Positions 18,395 through 27,100 of a DNA stretch of 50,873 nt are shown piece by piece. A program made the translations under genes and the position numbers. The DNA is from Flavobacteriaceae bacterium (GTDB lineage Bacteria > Bacteroidota > Bacteroidia > Flavobacteriales > Flavobacteriaceae). Each line of letters starts with the position of its first letter. The stretch's first letter is position 1. The notes beneath the pieces were generated by a model that saw only the letters and a list, made by a program, of their open reading frames with translations, did not search any database and was not told the origin of the DNA. Where the stretch lies: the NCBI GenBank assembly GCA_024763245.1, contig JANTFW010000006.1, positions 1-50,873 on the forward strand, given 5' to 3'.

Positions 18395-18411
18395 TACAAA
18401 ATTTATTATTT

Positions 18412-18648
18412 ATGTTAAAACTAACTTTACTATCGGCTGTTTTGTTAGGCATTGGTTTTGCCGGAATTGCTATTAAAATATGGGCCAAAAAAGGAGGTGA
18501 ATTCGATGGTACTTGTTCTAGCCGTAATGCGTCCGGAAAGGGATGTGCCTGTGGTGGCGGTGGAGGTGCTTGCCAAAACTCAGGCGATCATAACCACGAT
18601 CACCACCATGACGAAGCCCCTAAAATATCAGTTAAGAAAATAGCTTAG
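18412..18648 (+). CDS. Small membrane protein with Cys-rich and His-rich tail
   Basis: The 78-residue protein has one N-terminal membrane helix (about 3-24), then GEFDGTCSSRNASGKGCACGGGGGACQN, containing four Cys within 21 residues, and a terminal DHNHDHHHDE stretch. The soluble part looks built to bind a transition metal or an iron-sulfur or copper centre. Similar short membrane proteins occur widely in Bacteroidota, usually annotated only as membrane or secreted protein. It has its own -7 promoter box and comes after the gapA terminator. A link with the glycosyltransferase 61 bases downstream is not obvious. Function is unknown; metal binding is inferred from composition. Confidence 0.75.
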   Translation: MLKLTLLSAVLLGIGFAGIAIKIWAKKGGEFDGTCSSRNASGKGCACGGGGGACQNSGDHNHDHHHDEAPKISVKKIA

Positions 18649-18709
18649 CTGGTAGCCTTATTTCTTATTAGGAAGCCGTTTTTGATCTTATAAACCGATT
18701 AATATTATT

Positions 18710-19801
18710 TTGTTGTTTTTGTATTATTTCTTTGTAGTAATAGTCTTGATTCAGACTTTTTACTATGGTTTTCTATTGCGTCGTTTTTCTTTTGCGGCAA
18801 AACAACAAACACATTCTAAACCTTTGCCTGTATCGCTGATAATTTCTTGTAGAAACGAAGCGGAAAATCTGAAGAATAATCTCCCTAAAATTATACAGCA
18901 AGAGCATTTGCTATTTGAAATTATTCTAATTGATGATGGTTCTACCGATACAACTTGGGCTATTATGGAATCTTTTAAACAAGAAAATCCAAGAATTAAA
19001 GTATTAAAGATTCCGGATTCACATTCAGGAAATAAAAAAAAGGCCTTAGCGCTTGGTATTGCACAAGCCACTTACGAGCATCTATTTTTTACTGATGCCG
19101 ATTGTGTGCCGAATTCTAAAAATTGGTTAGCGAACATGGCGGCATGTTTTACTACTGATAAACAGCTAGTTTTAGGCTATGGGCCTTATAAAAAACAACC
19201 GGGCCTACTCAACAAACTGATTCGTTATGAAACACTTCTGACAGCCTGGCAATATTTTGCCTATGCATTATCGGGTATTCCCTATATGGGTGTGGGAAGA
19301 AATATGGGCTATACCAAATCATTGTTTACCAAAGCTAAGGGCTTTGAGCGTCATTTGGAATTACATTCCGGAGATGACGATCTCTTTGTCAGTCAAGTAT
19401 CAACTGATACTAATGTGGCGGTTACTTGGCAGAATCAGACATTTATGTATTCGGAACCTAAGTCTAATTTTGCGGCTTGGATAGCTCAAAAGCGTAGACA
19501 TATTACTACGGCCACACATTATAAGCCACTCCATAAGCTAATGTTGGGACTTTTTTACAGTTCACAACTCCTTTTTTTTCCATTGTTTATAGGCTTGTCT
19601 GTTAGTGGTTTTGCGATAGATAAACTCCTTTATTGGGTTTTTATTCGGTATTTTTTTTACTATGTTAATATAATTCCGGCAGCCAAAAAATTAAAGGAAA
19701 CAGATTTACTCATTTGGGCTCCTTTTTTAGAATTGTATTTGATTGTAATGCAATTGCGTATCTTTACAGCCAATTTAGGACAGAAACCTAAAGAATGGTA
19801 G
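18710..19801 (+). CDS. Membrane-bound family 2 glycosyltransferase
   Basis: The product is about 363 residues: an N-terminal membrane helix (1-20), a GT-A domain starting SLIISCRNEAENLKNN, IDDGSTDTT, metal-binding DAD near residue 128 in FFTDADCVPNSKNW, GDDDLF (about 221-226), and QKRRH (about 260-264) in the place of Q-x-x-R-W. C-terminal helices follow. The start is uncertain. TTG codons at 18710 and 18713 are the only options that keep the helix; no ATG is nearby. The gene ends ten bases before the ECF sigma gene, so the two are probably one operon. The acceptor is unknown and is likely a membrane lipid or surface glycan. Confidence 0.85.
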   Translation: MLFLYYFFVVIVLIQTFYYGFLLRRFSFAAKQQTHSKPLPVSLIISCRNEAENLKNNLPKIIQQEHLLFEIILIDDGSTDTTWAIMESFKQENPRIKVLKIPDSHSGNKKKALALGIAQATYEHLFFTDADCVPNSKNWLANMAACFTTDKQLVLGYGPYKKQPGLLNKLIRYETLLTAWQYFAYALSGIPYMGVGRNMGYTKSLFTKAKGFERHLELHSGDDDLFVSQVSTDTNVAVTWQNQTFMYSEPKSNFAAWIAQKRRHITTATHYKPLHKLMLGLFYSSQLLFFPLFIGLSVSGFAIDKLLYWVFIRYFFYYVNIIPAAKKLKETDLLIWAPFLELYLIVMQLRIFTANLGQKPKEW

Positions 19802-19811
19802 TTTTTTATTG

Positions 19812-20369
19812 ATGGTGGAAAAAAATATTCAAAGAACTATAGAAGCAGCAAAATCGGGAAGCCAGTTGGCTTATAAGGATTTATTAACTATGTATTGGGG
19901 CGATATATACCGATTTTTGCTCGCAAAATGTCAAAATGAATATGAGGCCGAAGATCTTACCATAAAAACATTTTCCAGAGCTTTTGATAAATTGGATTTA
20001 TATAAGGCTAAGTATTCGTTTAAAAATTGGTTATTGACTATTGCATCGCATTTGTTTCTAGATTTTGTACGGTCACAAAACAGAAAAATAGAATCCGTCG
20101 ATATTGATAAAGAAAAGATAAATAAACTTGTTGATTTAGTTCCTTCTCCGGAAGATAAGTTAATTCAAGAGCAGCATCTGTCAGAGTTATTACAGTATAT
20201 AAAACAGCTAAAACCGCATTATAGAGCCGTTATTAATTTACGCTATTTTCAAGAATATTCTTATAAAGAAATTGCAGAAGAGTTAGGAGAATCCCTTAAT
20301 AATGTAAAGGTGAGATTGTTAAGAGCACGAAAGCTACTTAGCGAATTGATTAGAAAACAAAAAGGATGA
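19812..20369 (+). CDS. ECF-type RNA polymerase sigma factor
   Basis: The 185-residue cytoplasmic protein has sigma region 2 (DIYRFLLAKCQNEYEAEDL ... SFKNWLLTIASHLFLDFVR) and region 4 (HYRAVINLRYFQEYSYKEIAEELGESLNNVKVRLLRARKLL), with the region between short and acidic, as in ECF sigma-70 proteins. I prefer the ATG at 19812 to the upstream TTG at 19809. No anti-sigma gene with a membrane segment follows, so control must come from elsewhere or from the operon itself. The preceding gene is a glycosyltransferase and the next an aminolipid synthase, which points to an envelope-related regulon by context. Confidence 0.9.
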   Translation: MVEKNIQRTIEAAKSGSQLAYKDLLTMYWGDIYRFLLAKCQNEYEAEDLTIKTFSRAFDKLDLYKAKYSFKNWLLTIASHLFLDFVRSQNRKIESVDIDKEKINKLVDLVPSPEDKLIQEQHLSELLQYIKQLKPHYRAVINLRYFQEYSYKEIAEELGESLNNVKVRLLRARKLLSELIRKQKG

Positions 20370-20431
20370 TTTTTTATTATCTACATATCAATTACTTTTA
20401 GTATTTTTGTTTTAAATCAACCAAAATCTAT

Positions 20432-22237
20432 ATGAGTTTAGTTAATGCTAAAGACCTTATCAAAGCCTTAAAAATTGAAAAATTAGGTTTTTTAGGTAAC
20501 TTAATAGCTTGGTTAGTTTTGCATCTTTCTCGTATCTCAGGGATTAATAAAGTATATTCAAAAGTTGAACATCTAGAAGGAGATGCCTTTTTTGAGGAAC
20601 TGTTAAATCAATTTAATCTCAAATACGAAATTCCAGAAGAAGATTTAAAAAGAATCCCTAAAGAAGGTCCATTTGTTACCATATCCAATCATCCCTTAGG
20701 AGGTGCCGATGGTATTATTTTATTAAAGATTCTTACAGAAAGAAGAAAAGATTTTAGAATAACCGCAAATTTTTTATTAGAAAAAATTAAACCTATCCGG
20801 CCTTTTATTATTTCGGTAAACCCATTTGAAAACAGAAAAGATATAAAAATGAGGATGGGAGGATCACAGGCTTCTATCCATCATCTAAAAAATGGAGGTG
20901 CGTTGGGATTTTTCCCTGCCGGAGAGGTTTCTACCCAGAAAGAGGGTGATATCTATATTGATAAAGAATGGAGCAAAGGGGTTATTAAAATTATTCAGCA
21001 AGCTAACGTGCCGGTGGTACCTATTTACTTTCATGCCAAAAATAGCCCGTTTTTTTATTTTTTATCCGGAATTAGTGACTTGCTTAGAACGGCAAAATTA
21101 CCTTCAGAACTGCTGAATAAGAAGTATAAAAGTATTAAAATCCGTGTAGGTAAGCCTATTCGTGTTAATGAGCAAGAAAAATATACAAGCATACCGGATC
21201 TTTGCCAATTTTTACGTCAAAAAACGTATATGTTGGCCAATGCCTATTCCAAAGATACAAATCGACTGGCTACAGCTACCCAAAAACTCAAGATTTCATC
21301 TTCGGCTAAAAAAATTGCCAAGCCGGTTAAAATTGAAGGTGTTGAGAGAGAGATACAGTTGTTACGCGAATCTGACAATCGGTTATTGGCGGTAAAGGAT
21401 TACGAGATATTCATTGCGCCGGCTAAAGCAATTCCCAATATTTTATTTGAAATAGGTCGTTTGCGTGAAATTACTTTTAGAGAAGTTGGAGAAGGAACAA
21501 ATAAGGAAATAGATCTGGATAAATTTGATAATTATTACTACCATCTTTTTTTGTGGGATTTAAAAAATAAAAAAATTGCCGGTGCTTATAGAATGGGTTT
21601 AGGGCACGAAATATTTCCAAAATATGGGGAAAAAGGTTTTTATATCAGAACCCTTTTTAGCTTCGAACCGGAGCTCCATAAAATGCTATCGCAATCTATA
21701 GAAATGGGTAGGGCCTTTGTTATCAAAGCCTATCAACAAAAGCCAATGCCACTCTTCTTGTTGTGGAAAGGTATTGTACATGTAACACTTAGGTATCCGC
21801 AGAGTAAATACTTAATTGGTGGGGTAAGTATCAGTAATCAGTTTTCAAATTTTTCTAAATCCTTGATGATTGAATTTATGAAATCCAATTATTACGATCC
21901 TTTTGTCGCGCAATATATCCATCCCAAAAAAGAATATAAGGTAAAACTTAAAGATGCCGATAAAGATTTTGTTTTTGATACTACACAGGCCGATTTGAAT
22001 AAATTTGATAAATTAATAAACGAAATTGAACCCGGTGCATTAAGAGTTCCGGTTTTGATTAAAAAATATGTCAAACAAAATGCACGACTGGTTGCTTTTA
22101 ATGTGGATCCAAAATTCAATAATGCGATTGACGGTTTAATGTATATTAGAATCGCGGATCTACCCGATAGTACGGTAAAGCCTGTTTTAGAAGAATATCA
22201 GGCAGAATTACTTAAAAAGAACGAAGAAAGCTGTTGA
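20432..22237 (+). CDS. Bifunctional acyltransferase, OlsF-like aminolipid synthase
   Basis: The 601-residue protein joins a PlsC-type O-acyltransferase (about 1-280) to a GNAT/OlsB-type N-acyltransferase (about 330-560). In the first half NHPLGGADG (86-94) carries the catalytic His87 and Asp93. They are separated by five residues instead of the usual four, as I recall for this subfamily. FPAGEVS (161-167) is the lysophosphatidate-binding block. The second half contains KIAGAYRMGLG and RTLFSFEPELHKMLSQSIEMGRAFV, typical of OlsB-like enzymes. Fused proteins like this make ornithine or related amino-acid lipids from the amino acid and two acyl groups in Bacteroidota. Which amino acid is used cannot be told. 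It is 62 bases after the sigma gene. Confidence 0.82.
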   Translation: MSLVNAKDLIKALKIEKLGFLGNLIAWLVLHLSRISGINKVYSKVEHLEGDAFFEELLNQFNLKYEIPEEDLKRIPKEGPFVTISNHPLGGADGIILLKILTERRKDFRITANFLLEKIKPIRPFIISVNPFENRKDIKMRMGGSQASIHHLKNGGALGFFPAGEVSTQKEGDIYIDKEWSKGVIKIIQQANVPVVPIYFHAKNSPFFYFLSGISDLLRTAKLPSELLNKKYKSIKIRVGKPIRVNEQEKYTSIPDLCQFLRQKTYMLANAYSKDTNRLATATQKLKISSSAKKIAKPVKIEGVEREIQLLRESDNRLLAVKDYEIFIAPAKAIPNILFEIGRLREITFREVGEGTNKEIDLDKFDNYYYHLFLWDLKNKKIAGAYRMGLGHEIFPKYGEKGFYIRTLFSFEPELHKMLSQSIEMGRAFVIKAYQQKPMPLFLLWKGIVHVTLRYPQSKYLIGGVSISNQFSNFSKSLMIEFMKSNYYDPFVAQYIHPKKEYKVKLKDADKDFVFDTTQADLNKFDKLINEIEPGALRVPVLIKKYVKQNARLVAFNVDPKFNNAIDGLMYIRIADLPDSTVKPVLEEYQAELLKKNEESC

Positions 22238-22247
22238 TATAATACCG

Positions 22248-22979
22248 TCAATAGAAGATTAATCTCCCTTCATAATGTGCTGTTACATCTACTACCGGTG
22301 GATGATAATAAGAGACTAAATTACCGATGGAATACAAATCACCTCTTAAAATTTCTGTAGGATAAACACGTAAAGTATTTTCCGCTCGATGAAACACATG
22401 CACTTCTTTTGCTACCAATTGTTCCCCTTCAAACCGGCCGATACCATTGTAATAACCCAGTATCAATTGGTCGGTAGTTCCTGATACATAACAATTTGCA
22501 ATTCCATTGGATACCACATAAAGCTTATGATTGTCAATTTGAATGTCAAAATCACCCACATTCAAGGAGTTGCTTTCATCATCCTCAACTAATAAGGTTA
22601 ATTCCGGAAAATGTAAGATACCCTCGGAAACAATTTGATATTCACTTGCATTGCGTATTGATGTAATAAGAGGACTGGATACATAAACCTTTGCCGGAGC
22701 GTAAGAACCACTTAGCATACACGTTGCATCGGCTTCCATTTCTAAAACACCATCTCGACTGCTGATATGAACATTATCAATTTTATTTTCGCCTGTACTC
22801 AGCACGACTTTTTGTGTTGGTGCTTCTTGAATGCTAAGTTGAATACCCGATCCTACAATTATTTTTTCAAAGGGAGCTACTTCTATTTCTGTTTCAATCC
22901 TATTTCCGGGACGTTCCAAGCAAGCTTGTTGACAAGAGATTACACTGATTACAATTATAAGAGTAGTAACTATTTTCAT
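22248..22979 (-). CDS. Head-GIN domain (DUF2807-like) lipoprotein
   Basis: The 243-residue protein has a lipoprotein signal with Cys16 (VISVISCQQAC). A repetitive right-handed beta-helix-like body follows, in which short strands alternate with turns, starting FEKIIVGSGIQLSIQEA and VVLSTGENKIDNVHISSRDGVLEMEAD. That opening is the DUF2807, or putative auto-transporter adhesin head GIN domain, signature. It is exported and tethered to a membrane. Its start overlaps the stop of the PagL-like gene by four bases (ATGA), so the two are translationally coupled. Function is unknown, though such proteins are common in Bacteroidota envelopes. Confidence 0.8.
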   Translation of the reverse strand: MKIVTTLIIVISVISCQQACLERPGNRIETEIEVAPFEKIIVGSGIQLSIQEAPTQKVVLSTGENKIDNVHISSRDGVLEMEADATCMLSGSYAPAKVYVSSPLITSIRNASEYQIVSEGILHFPELTLLVEDDESNSLNVGDFDIQIDNHKLYVVSNGIANCYVSGTTDQLILGYYNGIGRFEGEQLVAKEVHVFHRAENTLRVYPTEILRGDLYSIGNLVSYYHPPVVDVTAHYEGRLIFY

Positions 22980-24106
22980 TTTTTCTTAGGTGAATATACA
23001 ATGCCAAGCATTACATACTCGGCTTTAAAGTTATGGACTTTTAAGGTAAGATCAAGGGCTACTGTATTGGAATATAAAGGATGTTTTAAGCCTATTTTTT
23101 GGTAAACAGAAGGGGTGTTCATTAAGGGGTGATAAAGATAATAACCTACATTAGTCTCTAATGAAATTTTATTAAAAACTAATTCGTGACCCACAAATAA
23201 TCCAAGTTGTTTGTGATCTAATAATTCCCTATTGGGGTATTCAATTTGGGTGTGATATCTAAATTCGGCTAAAGCCTTAACAGCTTGAGAATTAAAAAAA
23301 TCCAGGCCACTTTGTAAAAAACTTTTTTGTCCTATCTTTTTATGGGTATAGACAGAGATAGCATAAACCGGTTTATCACCAAGGCCAGCTTTTGATTCGT
23401 GTATTCCCAAGTTAAAAGAAACTGAATAATGTAGTTTTTCTTTCGGGATAGATTCTCTTTTTGCTTTTTTGGGGTAGTGTAGACTTTGTTTTTCTTGATA
23501 GCGCAAGCCCAGATTGATAAAAAGAGAATTGATACCGAAATTAGGATTTTTATAACTGGCATTGGAATAATGGGTTAGTAGTAAACCGGCTTGAAAATGG
23601 CAACGTTCCCCGAGGATTGGATAGTTGTACTCCAGCTTAAAAAATTCGGCTAATTGAATGTTAGAACTCATCGCCACATTTTTGTTATTCGATTCCAAAT
23701 CCAAAGGACTAGTATCATACGCCAAACCGGTTCTAACCTGTAAATTCAATTGATTTTTGGCATTTCTATTGAGTAGGTAATAAGTAGTTTGGTATTGAAT
23801 ACCGAAAACCTTTCCCAAATTAGGATTGTTGAAATCTTGAAAGGATACGGACAGTCCCCAATCGGGATAGTTATATCTTTGTTTCCAAGGCGTTTTTGTA
23901 TCTGCATTTTTTTGCCAGCTGATGCTGGCAAAATGTGGATGAGCTGTTACCAAATGAGCAATCAATTTTTTGTGTTTAATAATACTTCCTATACCATAGT
24001 CAACTTGCCAATAATCAGGAGTGTTTTGGGCTATAGAAGAGTGGTCTATCCAAATAAAAATGAAGACTAATAAAACCGAAAGGTTTATTTTAGAATAAAG
24101 TGCCAT
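22976..24106 (-). CDS. Acyloxyacyl hydrolase / PagL-like lipid A deacylase
   Basis: The 376-residue outer-membrane protein has an N-terminal signal (1-26, ending SSIAQ) and alternating beta strands. The catalytic-type segment LTHYSNASYKNPNFGINS contains the His-Ser pair used by PagL and the acyloxyacyl hydrolase family, and the Asn-Phe-Gly-Ile-Asn run after it is also conserved. It likely removes a 3-O-linked acyl chain from lipid A at the cell surface. It is longer than PagL itself (about 150-190 residues) because of an N-terminal region and a second half from about residue 215 that may add strands. It overlaps dnaE by 22 bases upstream and is coupled to the head-GIN lipoprotein downstream. 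Confidence 0.78.
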   Translation of the reverse strand: MALYSKINLSVLLVFIFIWIDHSSIAQNTPDYWQVDYGIGSIIKHKKLIAHLVTAHPHFASISWQKNADTKTPWKQRYNYPDWGLSVSFQDFNNPNLGKVFGIQYQTTYYLLNRNAKNQLNLQVRTGLAYDTSPLDLESNNKNVAMSSNIQLAEFFKLEYNYPILGERCHFQAGLLLTHYSNASYKNPNFGINSLFINLGLRYQEKQSLHYPKKAKRESIPKEKLHYSVSFNLGIHESKAGLGDKPVYAISVYTHKKIGQKSFLQSGLDFFNSQAVKALAEFRYHTQIEYPNRELLDHKQLGLFVGHELVFNKISLETNVGYYLYHPLMNTPSVYQKIGLKHPLYSNTVALDLTLKVHNFKAEYVMLGIVYSPKKK

Positions 24107-27100
24107 TTTTTAGTATTCAATTCTTGTAACAAATCATTAGTAATAGCAATCTTAAATCTCCGACTGGGCATATGGATTTTTAATTTCTCTTTTAAATCAT
24201 AAATCAAAAAATTGAGCTCTTTTTTCCCTTTATAGGTTTTAATCAGATCGGCTAACTCTTCGATTAGCTCGTGATTTATACTTTTAATAGAAAATTGTAG
24301 TGTTAATTTTTTGGATAGGTTTTCCAAAACATCTTGAAGCATTTGGAAACCAAGAAACTGTATGCGGGTATCACCTTCTTTCCAGCCCTTGGTAATTTTG
24401 ATACGAATATGTAAAAAAGCATTGGGCACTAAAAAATGTTTAAACCGTAAATAATCTTCTCCAAAGATTCTAAACTCGTAAGAATCCATATAATCTTCTA
24501 GGGTAAAAATACCCCATTCTTTACCATTTTTAGACATTCTATTGGACGCACTCGTAACAATACCTCCCAGACTCAGTTCTTTGTCTATCAATTCTTGTGG
24601 ATTTTGTAATAAATCCAATTGCCCATTGCAATAATACTTTAATTCATTTTTGTAATCGTCTAAGGGATGGCCAGAAATATAGATGCCTACAACCTCTTTT
24701 TCTTTAGATAATTTTTCCATTATGGTCCATTCTTCACAAGTAGGAATAGCCGGTTCAGGCAAACTGGTTGCGGCACTTTCTCCGCCAAAAAGCGACATTT
24801 GAGAGGAATTTTGATTCTCCTGATATCGATTTCCAAATCTAATGGCTTTATCTAAAAAAGTAGTACCTTTTTCGTCAGTAGCAAAATATTGAGCTCGATT
24901 TGTTCCCGAAAATGAATCGAAGCCTCCAGCCAAAGCAAGACCCTCAAAAACACGCTTATTAGCTGCTCTTAGGTCTATACGTTTTGTTACATCAAAGATA
25001 GATGCAAAGGGACCATTTTTTTTGCGTTCATTAATAATAGATTCAACAGCACCTTGTCCTACGCCCTTAATACCTCCCATACCAAAACGGATGGCACCTT
25101 CTTTATTAACGGCAAATTTATAATAAGATTCATTGACATCAGGGCCCAAAACGGCTAGACCACTGTGTTTACATTCATCCATATAAAAAGTAACTTTCTT
25201 GATGTCACTCATATTATTAGATAAAACAGCAGCCATAAATTCGGCAGGGTAATGTGCCTTAAGATAAGCCGTTTGGTAAGCAATAAACGCATAACAGGTT
25301 GCGTGAGATTTGTTAAAAGCATAGGAAGCAAATTTTTCCCAATCTTTCCATATTTTCTCTAAAGTTTCTTTTGGATATCCGTTTTTATGCCCATTTTCAA
25401 TAAACCGAGGTTTCATTTCATTCAGAACAGCAATTTGTTTTTTACCCATTGCTTTTCGCAGTTGGTCGGCATCTCCTTTGGAAAAATCAGCTAGAATCTG
25501 AGAAAGTCGCATTACTTGCTCTTGATATACGGTTACGCCATAGGTTTCTTTCAGAATATCTTCCATAATAGGAAGGTCATATTCTATTTGTGAAATCCCA
25601 TGTTTTCGTTCCACATAAAGAGGAATATAATCCATTGGACCGGGTCTGTATAGTGCCACCATAGCAATTAAATCGGCAAACTCTGTAGGTTTTAAATCTT
25701 TAAGACTTTTTCGCATCCCCACCGACTCAAATTGGAAAACACCTATGGTTTCCCCTTTTTGAAAAAGTTCATAGGTTTTTTCATCATCTAAAGGAAATTC
25801 ATCGGGTTCGAGTTGCTTTTTATGGATAGCTTTTACAATTTCTACCGTATCTTTAATAAGGGTTAAGGTCTTAAGTCCTAAAAAGTCCATTTTTAACAAT
25901 CCGGCACTTTCCACAACTGTATTGTCAAATTGTGTGACATACATATCGGTATCCTTAGCTGTGGCTACGGGTACCAGATTGGTTATTTCTTCCGGTGTAA
26001 TGATAAACCCACAGGCATGTACACCGGTATTACGAACAGAGCCTTCAATTTTTTGTGCTTGCTGAATAGTAATGGCTTCTAGTTCTTCTCCGTCGGCAAT
26101 ATTTTTTATTTCGTTGACATTGAGTTGTTCCTCTTTACGCAACTCTTTTATTTTTTTCTTATTTTTTTCGGTTTCGTTAAAAATGGTGTCCAATTTAACC
26201 AACGGTAAAAGTTTCGCGATACGATCGGTTTCGTGTAAAGGTAACTCCATAACCCGTCCGGTGTCACGAATAGATGATTTAGCACCTAGTGTACCGTAGG
26301 TAATAATTTGAGCTACATTCTCTTGACCGTATTTTTCTGTAACATAATCAATTACTTTTTGACGTCCATCATCATCAAAGTCGATATCAATATCGGGCAT
26401 TGAGACTCTTTCAGGGTTAAGAAACCGCTCAAAAAGCAAATCATATTTAATAGGATCTACATTGGTTATCCAAAGGCAGTAAGCCACAGCCGATCCGGCA
26501 GCAGAACCACGTCCCGGACCAACAGAAACACCCATTTCTCTAGCTTTTTTTATCAAATCCCAAACGATAAGAAAGTAACCCGGATATCCGGAATCATCAA
26601 TGGTCTTTAGCTCAAAATCTAAGCGTTCTTCTATCTCTGGTGTTAGCGTTTTCCAACGTTTTTTTGCGCCTTCATAGGTCAAGTGTCTTAAGTATGCATT
26701 TTCACCTCGAACGCCATTATCTTTAAGGTCTTCTTCATTGACAAAAGATTTAGGAATAGCAAATTTGGGCAATAGAATATCACGTTTTAAGGTGTAGGTT
26801 TCTATTTTAGAGAGAATCTCTTGTATATGTAAGATGGGTTCCGGCCAGTCTGCAAAAAGGCTTTTCATCTCATCCGATGACTTGAAATAATACGAATCGT
26901 TTTCTAGTCCTTTTCGATACCCTCTACCACGACCTTTTGGTGTAGATTGGTACTCTCCTTCCTTAATGCACAGTAGAATATCCTGTGCTTCTGCTTCAGA
27001 TTGATGGGTAAAATAGGTGTCGTTGGTGGCGATAGTTTTAACTTGATGCTTTTCACTAAAAGTGCGTAATACCTCGTTGACGTGATTTTCTGTATCAAGA

